A stretch of 64,000 nucleotides of DNA from Alcanivorax sp. (GTDB lineage: Bacteria; Pseudomonadota; Gammaproteobacteria; Pseudomonadales; Alcanivoracaceae). The stretch is taken from assembly GCF_017794965.1 (NCBI RefSeq), contig NZ_CP051240.1, positions 248,001 to 312,000 of the forward strand. Direction: 5' to 3'. Shown here in pieces: positions 1 to 7,775 of this stretch (position 1 is its first letter; every line of letters starts with the position of its first letter). The notes beneath the pieces are model-generated. The model did no database searches and was not told the DNA's origin. It worked only from the letters and a program-made list of their open reading frames with translations. Made by a program: the position numbers and the translations under genes.

Positions 1-145
1 GATGGTCAGGTTCCTGCTTCAGAATGGGGCGACACCGCCCGAAGCGTGGAAGGATTAATTGGCTGGCTGTTTCTCCTGATGATAGTGGCTCTCTTCCTGG
101 AGGGCGCCGCTCTCGTTGATATGTCATTGCACTATGACACGTGTG
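1..145. other. Left edge, no assignable gene
   Basis: One plus-strand frame is open from the window edge into the repeat that begins at 146, with a hydrophobic stretch around positions 60-110 that could be a membrane segment. It has no recognisable domain, and its 3' part would lie in the repeat. It may be the tail of a gene lying outside the window or chance. I do not call a coding region. Confidence 0.3.
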
Positions 146-342
146 TGTCCTCGCCAGACGGGCCCAAAGGGGGAACTGGCTCCCCCTCTGGACTCCCGGC
201 CACCCCGACTCCGTTCGGCCTGCTCCGCAGGCACACTCCGGTACTCGCCCTGTGACGGACGCAAAAAAGACTCGCTCCGCTCAGACAGGTTTTTTGCTCT
301 ACGCCGTCACAGGGCTGCGTTCCTCGACTCACTCTAACGGGG
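146..342. repeat. Left copy of ~200-bp inverted repeat flanking hicAB
   Basis: This stretch is the reverse complement of 1331-1530, with roughly nine bases in ten matching by eye. The mismatches cluster in the part between about 168 and 200. Each copy contains an internal dyad, CCCTGTGACGG paired with CCGTCACAGGG, around a loop with A- and T-runs (about 248-315 here). No transposase reading frame lies inside. The pair brackets the toxin-antitoxin genes, so it may be a non-autonomous mobile-element end or a recombination substrate. Confidence 0.85.
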
Positions 343-586
343 CAAGGTGGAAGCTGCCGTGCTGATGGCATTGGCGTTCTTTCTCGCACAAACGTAGAAG
401 ATGGCTGTAGGAGTGCCGGTTATTCGCTGCGCTCACCCCTTCGGGGCCGCCTGGCAGGTGTTCCTTCGCTTCGCTCGGTGAGGCGCTAAATCTGCGGTAA
501 TCGTGGCTCCCTCTTAGCTGAACCTCACCCGCTTTAGTGGACACCTTTTCCTAACCAAAGGAGGAAGAAGTACCAAGTCGATGGGG
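343..586. other. Gene-free spacer, possible insertion-sequence scrap near its end
   Basis: No credible coding region is seen. Around 535-575 the text TTAGTGGACACC followed by AAGGAGGAAGAAG resembles the terminal repeat and ribosome-binding leader of IS3-type transposase genes, but no transposase follows because hicB ends at 587 on the other strand. If real it is only an IS end fragment. The resemblance comes from memory of such elements and is weak. Confidence 0.25.
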
Positions 587-961
587 TTATCTAGAGGAGC
601 GGTTCTTACCCCGGGCTTGCTCGCCAAGTTTTACCAAGTAGCTTTCCAGGGCCGTTCTGACCAGATCGTTAAGGCTTTTGTGCTCCCGGCTGGCTGCTTC
701 GGCGGCGGCCAGGTGCATGGCGTGACCGACTCTGACGTTGAAGGTGCCCTTACAGGGTTTTTCCGGTTTGATGTCTTGGGCTTCGCACTCGCTCAGGTAG
801 TCATCGACGGCCTCATGAAATGCGGCCTGTAGTTCTGCCACTGTCTCCCCTTCGTAGTTCACCAGAGCCTGCAGGTAGAGCAGCTTACCGTACAGGATGT
901 TGTCTTCCGGGCTGGCCTCAATGGAGCCGATATAGCCCCGGTATTTCATTTCATTTGCCAT
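587..961 (-). CDS. hicB: HicB-family antitoxin
   Basis: This 124-residue protein is the antitoxin of a type II HicAB system. It binds and neutralises the HicA RNase and usually represses its own operon. The N-terminal half (about residues 5-65) has the HicB fold signature: a YRGYIGSIE start, a YGKLLYLQALVNYEGET stretch and a helix rich in acidic residues. Residues 78-115 look like a ribbon-helix-helix or Arc-type DNA-binding tail (FNVRVGHAMHLAAAEAA, then SLNDLVRTALESYL). The ATG overlaps the stop of hicA by one base, so the two are translationally coupled. The order toxin first, antitoxin second is usual for hicAB. Assignment is by motif and neighbour, without alignment. Confidence 0.9.
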   Translation of the reverse strand: MANEMKYRGYIGSIEASPEDNILYGKLLYLQALVNYEGETVAELQAAFHEAVDDYLSECEAQDIKPEKPCKGTFNVRVGHAMHLAAAEAASREHKSLNDLVRTALESYLVKLGEQARGKNRSSR

Positions 962-1209
962 CAGATCAGCCCTCCGTTCTCGAGCTTTTCGATAATTTGC
1001 CTGCGTGCGTATTTCTTCAATTCATTACCCGGGTGTGGTTTGTGAAGATTGATCATGTCTGCGGGATTGCCATTGCTGAATTTCACCCTTGATCCGCGAC
1101 CTTCCTGTTTCTCGTAACCCAAACGGTGCAAAAGTTTCTCCAGCTCTTGCCAGGTAAAGCTGCCGTTCAGGTTCCGCAGCCTGGCAATCAGCTTTTCAGG
1201 TTTTGACAT
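961..1209 (-). CDS. hicA: HicA-family mRNA interferase toxin
   Basis: An 82-residue basic protein of the HicA family, small double-stranded-RNA-binding-fold RNases that cleave mRNA independently of the ribosome when HicB is lost. The region FTWQELEKLLHRLGYEKQ followed by GRGSRVKF matches the family core. The conserved histidine expected for catalysis is visible in NLHKPHPGNELKKY (about residues 55-68). The size is normal for HicA. It is the first gene of the pair, and its upstream side runs into the right-hand inverted repeat at 1331-1530, so any promoter must lie in the ~120 bp between them or in the repeat itself. Confidence 0.9.
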   Translation of the reverse strand: MSKPEKLIARLRNLNGSFTWQELEKLLHRLGYEKQEGRGSRVKFSNGNPADMINLHKPHPGNELKKYARRQIIEKLENGGLI

Positions 1210-1330
1210 TCCTTGTCCTCCCTAAGGTGTAGGCTAGGTAATCACTGGCTCTTATGCAACTGTAAATGGTTGCAATAGGGGGCAAGGCTGTAATGAGGGT
1301 GGACGTAGCATTGAACCTGCAGGATGGTTT

Positions 1331-1530
1331 CCCCGTTAGAGTGAGTCGAGGAACGGAGCCCTGTGACGGCGTAGAGCAAAAAACCTGTCTGAGCGGAGCG
1401 AGTCTTTTTTTGCGTCCGTCACAGGGTGAGTACCGGAGTGTGCCTGCGGAGCAGGCCGAACGGAGTCGGGGCGCGGGGGAGTCCAGAGGGGTGTCGCGCA
1501 GCACCCCTTTGGGCCCGTCCGGCGAGGACA
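1331..1530. repeat. Right copy of ~200-bp inverted repeat flanking hicAB
   Basis: Inverted partner of 146-342, running from CCCCGTTAGAGTGAG to GGCGAGGACA. It carries the same internal dyad (CCTGTGACGG to CCGTCACAGG, about 1361-1427). With its partner it encloses a ~990-bp unit holding only hicA and hicB. The sequence on either side of it (1210-1330 and 1531-1645) shows no gene and no obvious target-site duplication shared with the left boundary. Confidence 0.85.
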
Positions 1531-1645
1531 AGCACGGTTATCGGTGCGAAATGATTTCAGGTAGGCAGCATGTCATCCAGGCAGGAGCCACAATCCCTTC
1601 CTAATCGCCATGCAAGCACAAGCATAGGCTCCCGCGGCGATAGCC

Positions 1646-2965
1646 CTACAACGGCTTAACAAACACCTTCGAATTCCGCTGCCAGTTATACAGCGACTGC
1701 CGGGCCCCCGGCAGTGCATCCACCCCGGCCGCTTCAAAGCCCTGCTGTTGAAACCAGTGGGCGGTGAGCGTGGTGAGCACGAACAGGCTGTTCAGTCCCT
1801 GCTCCCGTGCCCGCCGTTCCACATACCCAAGCAGCTGCGCGCCGCGCTCGCCTTTGCGATAGCTGGGATGCACGGCCACGCAGGCCAGTTCGCCGGTCTT
1901 GTCATCCGGGAACGGGTAGAGGGCGGCGCAGGCGATGACCATGCCGTCCCGCTCGGTGATGGCGAAGCGGTGGATTTCGGTTTCCAGCAGTTCCCGTGAA
2001 CGGCGCACCAGGGTGCCGTCCGATTCCAGTGGCTCGATCAGTTCCAGAATGCCGCCCACGTCTTCGATACGCGCGCCGCGAACGGTTTCGTAGGTTTCCC
2101 GGGTGACCAGGGTGCCGCAGCCGTCGCGGGTGAACAGTTCCTTGATCAGGGCGCCGTCCACATTGGCATCCAGAAGGTGAGCGCGGCCCACGCCATTGCT
2201 GGCCGCATGACAGGCAGCGGTGAGTTGACGGTCGATGTCGCTGTCCTGAAACACATCGTCTGCCAGCAGCTTGCCGGCTTCCTGGGGGGAGAGCTCGCGC
2301 AGTTGGTGGTCGTTGCCATCGGTGAGGCGCAGCTGGTTGCCGATCAGGATCAGTTTGTCGGCCCCCAGGGCAATGGCGGCCGTGGAGGCCACTTCCTCGG
2401 CGTTGACGTTGAACAGTTCGCCGGTGGGGGAGCAGCCTAGCGGGGAGAGCAATACCACGTTGCCGGCGCTGTGCTGTTGACGAATAGCGTCCACGTCGAT
2501 GCGCCGCACTTCACCGGTGTGCTGGTAATCAAAGCCGTTTCGCACTCCCACCGGTTTGGCGACCACAAAGTTGCCGCTGACCAGGCGGATGCTGGCGTTA
2601 TGCATGGGGGAGTTGGCCAGCCCCATGGAGAACAGCCCTTCCAGTTTCAGACGCAGAGCGCCCACCGCTGCCATTACCCCACCCAGGGCAGCGGTATCGG
2701 TAATGCGCATGTGCTGTTCGAAGGTGGACTCGATGCCCGCCGCCGCCAGCCGCGCGCTGATCTGCGGGCGGGCGCCGTGAACCAGCACCAGCTTGATGCC
2801 GAGGCTATTCAGCAAGGCCAGGTCATGAACCAGGGTTGGCAAGCGTGGCTCGTCCAGCAGTTCCCCGGCCAGCATGACCACAAAGGTTCGGCCCCGGTGC
2901 GCGTTGATGTACGGCGAGGAGTGGCGGAACCAATGAACCTGATTGTCGGGTGTGGTGCTGGACAC
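1646..2965 (-). CDS. argA: Amino-acid N-acetyltransferase (N-acetylglutamate synthase)
   Basis: ArgA makes N-acetylglutamate from glutamate and acetyl-CoA, the first step of arginine synthesis, and is usually feedback-inhibited by arginine. The 439-residue product has the classical two-domain plan: an amino-acid-kinase-like domain (about 25-290, with VLVHGARPQISARL and NAEEVASTAAIALGADKLI) and a C-terminal GNAT domain (about 295-439) with the acetyl-CoA loop AVHPSYRKGERGAQLL. Its length is usual for ArgA. The start is GTG at 2965; no nearby in-frame ATG gives a better N terminus. It is a single-gene unit with repeat-rich DNA upstream. Confidence 0.95.
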   Translation of the reverse strand: MSSTTPDNQVHWFRHSSPYINAHRGRTFVVMLAGELLDEPRLPTLVHDLALLNSLGIKLVLVHGARPQISARLAAAGIESTFEQHMRITDTAALGGVMAAVGALRLKLEGLFSMGLANSPMHNASIRLVSGNFVVAKPVGVRNGFDYQHTGEVRRIDVDAIRQQHSAGNVVLLSPLGCSPTGELFNVNAEEVASTAAIALGADKLILIGNQLRLTDGNDHQLRELSPQEAGKLLADDVFQDSDIDRQLTAACHAASNGVGRAHLLDANVDGALIKELFTRDGCGTLVTRETYETVRGARIEDVGGILELIEPLESDGTLVRRSRELLETEIHRFAITERDGMVIACAALYPFPDDKTGELACVAVHPSYRKGERGAQLLGYVERRAREQGLNSLFVLTTLTAHWFQQQGFEAAGVDALPGARQSLYNWQRNSKVFVKPL

Positions 2966-3066
2966 GGTGTTTTCCCTGCTGTTTTCCCGGAATGGGGCCA
3001 GTAAGTGGCTGATTGGCCAGTATAGCCAGTGGGAGCGTGCGGGCGCTAGCGGTCGCTACGGAGCCG

Positions 3067-3235
3067 CTGTGGGAGCTTGCCTGCAAGCGAAAAAGGCCAA
3101 TTACGAGGCACGAGTTTCGAGTTGCGAAAACCTGAAAGGCAGAGCGGGGCTTTTGCCTTCCGAAACTCGTTACTCGAGCCCCGAAACTTTCTGCATTTTC
3201 AGTGGGCTAAATCGCTTGCAGGCAAGCTCCCACAG
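3067..3235. repeat. Nested repeat: REP pair around 7-bp-period arms around a hairpin
   Basis: The outer layer is a perfect 24-bp inverted repeat, 3067-3090 against 3212-3235 (starts CTGTGGGAGCTTGC). Inside lie imperfect tandem arrays with a 7-bp period, units such as CGAGTTT and CGAGTTG at about 3098-3132, answered in inverted orientation by CCGAAAC and TCGTTAC units at about 3159-3193. In the centre AAGGCA...TGCCTT can pair. A third copy of the 24-bp unit occurs at 38137-38160. The element lies between the 5' end of argA and the 3' end of pit, both on the minus strand, and contains no gene. Confidence 0.75.
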
Positions 3236-3264
3236 TGGCGCTGCCGGAAGTTGTGCCAAACAAA

Positions 3265-3287
3265 AACGCCGCCCGGAGGGCGGCGTT
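3265..3287 (-). terminator. Rho-independent terminator of pit
   Basis: AACGCCGCCC, a 3-base loop, then GGGCGGCGTT. Read on the minus strand the stem is followed by more T residues. It lies ~40 bp past the pit stop codon. Confidence 0.85.
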
Positions 3288-3288
3288 A

Positions 3289-3323
3289 GCGTGTTGCTTG
3301 CTGCGTGAAGCGTGCAGCGTCTC
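3289..3323. repeat. 7-bp-period repeat, GCGTGAA family, at the 3' end of pit
   Basis: Five successive 7-base units beginning GCGTGTT, GCTTGCT, GCGTGAA and so on lie between the pit stop codon and its terminator. The same family appears at 30457-30491 and, inverted, at 54745-54779. Confidence 0.7.
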
Positions 3324-3324
3324 C

Positions 3325-4593
3325 TTAGGCCCCAAACAGACCCTTGAAGAAGTAGAAGAACAGGATGGACAACAGCGCCCCTGCGGGCAGGGTGACCACC
3401 CAGGAGGTGAAGATGGTGCCGATCACGCGCAGGTTCAGGGAGCCGATGCCGCGTGCCATGCCCACGCCAAGGATGGCGCCCACCAGGGTGTGGGTGGTGG
3501 AGATCGGCAGGCCGGTGCCGGAGGCCAGTACCACGGTGGTGGCGGCACCCAGCTCGGCGGCGAAACCGCGGGACGGGGTCAGCTCGGTGATCTTCTTGCC
3601 CACGGTGGCCATTACCCGGGCACCGAAGATGGCGAGGCCGAACACGATGCCCATGGCGCCCACCAGCAGGATCCAGCTGGGCATGGGAGCCTTGGCGCCG
3701 ACCTGGCCGCCGGAGGCGATCACGCTGTTGATGGCGGCCAGTGGGCCCACGGCGTTGGCCACGTCGTTGGAGCCGTGGGCAAAGGCCATGGCACAGGCGG
3801 TGAAGATCATCAGCACCGCAAAGACGCGCTCCACGGAGCTGAAGCGAAAATCCTTGTCCGCTTCCGGGTCCGGCTTGATGCGCTTGAGGAACATGCTGCC
3901 TACGACCATCACGATGGCGCCGCCACCCAGGGCCCACAGGAAGCTCTGCAGGAAGGTCAGGTGCAGGCCTACGTGCTTGAGGCCCTTGACCATGGTGACC
4001 ATGGAGATCACGAAGCCCACCAGGAACATGTAGTAGGGCACCACTTTCTTGGCCCGCTCGAAGGGGTCATCGTGATTCAGCACCAGTTTCTGCACGCTGC
4101 GTATCAGTGCGAAGGAGATAAACCCGGCCAGCAAGGGCGAGGTGACCCAGCTGGCAACGATGGAGCCCACCTTGTCCCAGTGCACCGCGTCCATGCCCAG
4201 GCCCACGGCGGCAAAGCCGACAATGGCACCGACGATGGAATGGGTGGTCGAGACTGGCCAGCCGAACCAGGAGGCCACCATCAGCCAGATGCCGGCGGCC
4301 AGCAGGGCGGACATCATGCCATACACCAGATATTGCGGGGCATGGGAGAAGGTTTCGGCATCAATGATGCCCTTGCGGATAGTGGCGGTGACTTCGCCCC
4401 CGGCCAGGTAGGCCCCCGCAAATTCGAAAATGATGGCGATGATCACCGCTTGCTTCACGGTCAGTGCCTTGGCACCCACCGAAGTGCCCATGGCATTGGC
4501 CACGTCATTGGCGCCTACGCCCCAGGCCATCAGGAAACCGAAGCCGCCGGCGAGCAGTAGCATCAGAAAGGCGTTGTCGAGCATCCACTCCAT
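3325..4593 (-). CDS. PiT-family inorganic phosphate transporter
   Basis: A 422-residue integral membrane carrier that takes up phosphate, often as a metal-phosphate complex, driven by the ion gradient. It shows the internal duplication of the PHO4/PiT family. The signature GANDVANAMGTSVGAKAL is near residues 27-44, and the second copy, AHGSNDVANAVGPLAAI, lies in the second half. About ten hydrophobic segments can be counted. The ATG at 4593 follows AGGAG. It starts 10 bp after the DUF47 gene upstream, the common pairing of these two families. A terminator lies just after the stop. Sodium-phosphate symport is possible but less likely in bacteria. Confidence 0.93.
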   Translation of the reverse strand: MEWMLDNAFLMLLLAGGFGFLMAWGVGANDVANAMGTSVGAKALTVKQAVIIAIIFEFAGAYLAGGEVTATIRKGIIDAETFSHAPQYLVYGMMSALLAAGIWLMVASWFGWPVSTTHSIVGAIVGFAAVGLGMDAVHWDKVGSIVASWVTSPLLAGFISFALIRSVQKLVLNHDDPFERAKKVVPYYMFLVGFVISMVTMVKGLKHVGLHLTFLQSFLWALGGGAIVMVVGSMFLKRIKPDPEADKDFRFSSVERVFAVLMIFTACAMAFAHGSNDVANAVGPLAAINSVIASGGQVGAKAPMPSWILLVGAMGIVFGLAIFGARVMATVGKKITELTPSRGFAAELGAATTVVLASGTGLPISTTHTLVGAILGVGMARGIGSLNLRVIGTIFTSWVVTLPAGALLSILFFYFFKGLFGA

Positions 4594-4603
4594 AAGAAAT
4601 CTC

Positions 4604-5284
4604 CTAGCGTGCGACCAACATCTGCAGGCGGCCGCCCACTTTCTGGGCGCGATCAGCCAGATCGCCTACCCATTCGATGATCTTGTAGAGGAAGATGACG
4701 TCCACCGGGGACAGTTCTTTTTCCAGTTTGAACAGGGTGGAGCGAATGACGATTTGTTGCTCGTCATTGGCGCGCTCCAGCCGGTCGAGCTCTTCGATCA
4801 GTTCTTCCACCAGACGAATTTCACGCCCGCTGAAGCCGGTTTCGATCAGCTCATCCAGCTCGTTGATGGCTTTCTGTGCCTGGGCGGAGGTATCGATGGC
4901 GCCCTGAACATAGCTGCGCATGGCATCGGCAAGGGTCGGGGGGATCGTCATTTCCCGGCCCAGCATCAGCCCGGAGATGTCCTTGGCCTTGTTGGCGACC
5001 TTGTCCTGCACGCTGATCAGCTCGAGCAGATCGGTGCGTGGCATGGGCAGGAACAGGCTTTTGGGCAGGTTGAGACGGAACTCTTTCTTCAGTTCGTCGG
5101 CCTGGTTCTCCAGCTCGGCGACCTGTTTGCGCAGGGTGCGGGCCTTGTCCCAGTCGCCACTGATAACGGCGTCAAAAAACTGGCCAAGACTGCAGGCGCA
5201 CTCGTGTACGGTGTCGTAGTGTTGCTGGAGGGGTTTGATCGGGGAGCGGCCAAACAGGCCGGCAATGGAGCTTCCTAAGGACAT
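4604..5284 (-). CDS. DUF47/PhoU-like partner of the phosphate transporter
   Basis: A 226-residue, mostly helical, charged protein of the DUF47 family (TIGR00153 type), distantly related to PhoU. Such proteins are nearly always encoded with a PiT transporter and are thought to modulate it. Residues 1-15 contain the GSSIAGLFGRSPI start typical of the family, and the rest reads as PhoU-like helical bundles (for example LISVQDKVANKAKDISGLML, and VDVIFLYKIIEWVGDLADRAQ near the end). It is the first gene of a two-gene operon with pit. Its regulation may involve the candidate Pho box upstream. Confidence 0.9.
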   Translation of the reverse strand: MSLGSSIAGLFGRSPIKPLQQHYDTVHECACSLGQFFDAVISGDWDKARTLRKQVAELENQADELKKEFRLNLPKSLFLPMPRTDLLELISVQDKVANKAKDISGLMLGREMTIPPTLADAMRSYVQGAIDTSAQAQKAINELDELIETGFSGREIRLVEELIEELDRLERANDEQQIVIRSTLFKLEKELSPVDVIFLYKIIEWVGDLADRAQKVGGRLQMLVAR

Positions 5285-5374
5285 AAGCGCCTCGGATCCT
5301 GGTTAGGGGGCTTCTATTTTCCCATGTTGCCGGAGACCCGCCTATGGCTGGCTCTGGCGGACGACGATGCAGCA

Positions 5375-5396
5375 TGTCACATTGTCGTCATGAAAT
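5375..5396. promoter_or_regulatory. Candidate Pho box upstream of the DUF47-pit operon
   Basis: TGTCACATTGT is followed at an 11-base step by CGTCATGAAAT, which resembles the two 11-bp direct half-repeats bound by PhoB. It lies about 90 bp before the DUF47 start but reads on the strand opposite the gene, so the call is tentative. Confidence 0.25.
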
Positions 5397-5491
5397 TGGT
5401 CGCGAGTATAGAGAATGCGGGCCGGGCTGTCAGGGGGTTAAGGGTCTCTGGATGGTGGCGGGTTGTTAGGGGTACAGTTGAGTAGCTTCCT

Positions 5492-5524
5492 AAACCCCTT
5501 GTGCGCTGGGCGCACAAGGGGTTT
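5492..5524. other. Perfect 15-bp hairpin upstream of the GspE/PilB-type gene
   Basis: AAACCCCTTGTGCGC, the loop TGG or similar, then the exact reverse complement. It ends 79 bp before the GTG of the downstream gene. It lacks a T-run long enough to be a clear terminator, although the right arm ends in TTT. It could be an operator, a leader hairpin or a bidirectional terminator. The rest of 5285-5603 shows no gene. Confidence 0.6.
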
Positions 5525-5603
5525 GCAAGAGGCTTGAAGCACAGATAACGATAAGCGCACCTGACCGAAGAGTAGGTGCTGAACAGAATTCGGAGAGACT
5601 TGA

Positions 5604-7400
5604 GTGAACGCCACTGCCAAACCTGCCGTACCTGATGGCTTGCAGATTGATGTGCGCTGGTTGATGCGCGAATTGCTGGATGAGGGGCGGGTCAGTCAGG
5701 AAGACTTCAACGTCATTTCCACCACGCCAAGGGAAAAGAAGGAGCTGAACTGGCACCCGATTCAGGTGCTGGCCAAGTACCGGCTGACGGATCGCTCCAA
5801 TACACACCAGATTCTGGATGTGGACTTTCTCACCGACTGGTTGGGCAAGCGGGCGGGCATCCGTGTCTACAATATCGATCCGCTCAAGGTGCAAGTGGAC
5901 CAGGTCACCAATGTGATGAGTTACGCCTTTGCCGAGCGTCATGGCATTGTGGCGGTGGAGGTTCACAGGGACAAGGTGGTGGTGGCTTGTGATCAGCCTT
6001 TCCTGAGCGACTGGAAAGGCCACCTCCAGCAGGTTTTGCGAGAACGGGAACTGGAGGTGGTGCTCGCCAACCCGGAGCAGCTGCGGCGCTACCGTATCGA
6101 ATTCTACAATCTGAGCCGTTCCATTGCCGGTGCCAGCGGCAATACGGGCCAGGAGTTGAGTGGCATCACCAACTTCGAGCAGCTGCTGGAAGTGGGCAAA
6201 GGGCACCATGATGCGGACGATCAGCATATCGTCAATATCGTGGACTGGATTCTGCAGTACGCGTTTTCACAACGCGCCAGTGATATCCACCTTGAGCCGC
6301 GCCGGGATGCGGGCAAGATGCGGTTCCGTATTGATGGGGTGCTGCATGATGTCTACGAGCTGCCGGCGGCCATCATGGCGGCGGTAACCAGTCGACTCAA
6401 GATTCTCAGCCGCCTGAATGTGGCAGAAAAGCGCAAACCCCAGGATGGTCGTCTGAAGACCAAATCCCCCGAGGGTAATGAGATCGAACTGCGGATTTCT
6501 ACCTTGCCCACGGCGTTTGGCGAGAAGATGGTCATGCGGGTGTTTGACCCGGATGTGCTGGTGCGCAGCTTCGAGCAGATGGGCTTCACCCGCGAGGATT
6601 ACGATACCTGGCAGAAGATGACAAAGAACCCTCACGGGATCATCTTTGTTACTGGCCCCACCGGCTCGGGCAAAACCACCACCCTGTATTCCACCCTCAA
6701 GCAGCTGGCTACCAGTGAAGTGAATGTGTGCACCATCGAGGACCCCATCGAGATGGTGGAGCCCAGCTTCAACCAGATGCAGGTGCAGGCCAATATTGAT
6801 GTGAGCTTCGCCCAGGGGGTGAAGGCCATGCTTCGTCAGGACCCGGACATCATCATGATTGGTGAGATCCGGGATCTGCAGACGGCGGAAATGGCCATCC
6901 AGGCGGCCCTGACCGGCCACCTGGTGCTGTCCACTCTGCACACCAATGACGCGCCGTCCTCCATCACTCGTCTGGTGGATCTGGGGGTGGCGCCGTACAT
7001 GATCTCCGCCACGGTGATCGGTGTCATGGCCCAGCGCCTGGTGCGGACCCTGTGCCCCAGTTGCAAGGAAGAGGTGGCACCGGATGCGGATGCCTGGGAG
7101 GAGTTGGTGCGGCCGTTCAAGATGAAGATGCCGGAAAAGATCTGCCGCCCGGTGGGCTGTCTGGAGTGTCGCGGCACTGGCTATCTGGGGCGGATGGGGG
7201 TCTACGAGACTCTGCCGCTCAATACCGCCATGAAAAACAACATCACCCGGGGCGCAGAGCTGGAGACCCTGACTCGGCAGGCGCTAAAAAGTGGCATGAA
7301 GCCGCTGCGTATCAGTGGTGCCATGAAAGTGTCCAAGGGCCTGACCACCATCGAGGAAGTGATGCGGGTAACGCCGTCGCAGGATATTTTGATGGGGTAG
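5604..7400 (+). CDS. GspE/PilB/PulE-family secretion or pilus ATPase
   Basis: A 598-residue hexameric ATPase of the type that powers type II secretion or type IV pilus extension from the cytoplasmic face of the inner membrane. After an N-terminal regulatory region (1-190) comes the ATPase core. It has a Walker A motif, GPTGSGKTTTLYSTL, near residue 349, an Asp box, a Walker B-like motif, DPDIIMIGEIRD, near 412, a His box around STLHTND, and a zinc site of two CxxC pairs (CPSC near 482, CLEC near 520). The GTG start at 5604 follows GGAGAGACTTGA. No prepilin, PilC/GspF or peptidase gene is nearby, so it is an orphan here and its exact system cannot be named. Confidence 0.88.
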   Translation: MNATAKPAVPDGLQIDVRWLMRELLDEGRVSQEDFNVISTTPREKKELNWHPIQVLAKYRLTDRSNTHQILDVDFLTDWLGKRAGIRVYNIDPLKVQVDQVTNVMSYAFAERHGIVAVEVHRDKVVVACDQPFLSDWKGHLQQVLRERELEVVLANPEQLRRYRIEFYNLSRSIAGASGNTGQELSGITNFEQLLEVGKGHHDADDQHIVNIVDWILQYAFSQRASDIHLEPRRDAGKMRFRIDGVLHDVYELPAAIMAAVTSRLKILSRLNVAEKRKPQDGRLKTKSPEGNEIELRISTLPTAFGEKMVMRVFDPDVLVRSFEQMGFTREDYDTWQKMTKNPHGIIFVTGPTGSGKTTTLYSTLKQLATSEVNVCTIEDPIEMVEPSFNQMQVQANIDVSFAQGVKAMLRQDPDIIMIGEIRDLQTAEMAIQAALTGHLVLSTLHTNDAPSSITRLVDLGVAPYMISATVIGVMAQRLVRTLCPSCKEEVAPDADAWEELVRPFKMKMPEKICRPVGCLECRGTGYLGRMGVYETLPLNTAMKNNITRGAELETLTRQALKSGMKPLRISGAMKVSKGLTTIEEVMRVTPSQDILMG

Positions 7401-7775
7401 GGAAGCTACGCGCTGTGAGCTATGAGCTATGAGCTGCGAGACGCGGGCGGAGAGTGGCGGCTAGTCTGGCAGGTCGGGACTCCGCGCTGAAATGCTTGCT
7501 GCGAAGCCGCAGCAGGCGTTTCGGTTACTCGCTCCGTGCCCCCCTCTGGGGCCCACTTTGTGCGTTACGCCGCGTTGCTACACTCTAGTCTTCCGTAGGG
7601 TGGAAATTGGCGAAGGCCAATCTCCACCATCCAGGCTTGGCGGCAGAGATCGGCCTTCGCCGATTTCTGCCCTACGGTCTGGTTATTCATTTCCCGCCTG
7701 GCAGCTGAAAGCTCGCAACTCGTAGCTGTTATTCCCGCTTGTAGCTTGCCCCGTCGCGTACGACAATAGCCCACC
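7401..7775. repeat. Repeat-filled spacer: 7-bp arrays plus two inverted hairpins
   Basis: No gene lies here. At 7405-7446 six 7-base units run in tandem (GCTGTGA, GCTATGA, GCTATGA, GCTGCGA among them). At about 7702-7729 units such as CAGCTGA and TAGCTGT form the inverted counterpart. Between them are two copies, in opposite orientation, of one REP-like hairpin at 7593-7628 and 7642-7678. Both begin CCGTAGGG and pair around a GGCGAAGGCC-type loop. A third relative of this hairpin is at 30403-30439. Confidence 0.7.

Noticed and set aside
146..1530. Integron attC sites or a cassette around hicAB
   Set aside because: The flanking repeats are inverted to each other and lack the RYYYAAC and GTTRRRY core boxes; attC sites in cassettes lie in the same orientation.
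3235..4560. Long plus-strand open frame opposite pit
   Set aside because: It is an antisense shadow produced by GC-rich codons; the minus strand has clear PiT motifs and the plus product is rich in G, H, Q and D with no fold pattern.
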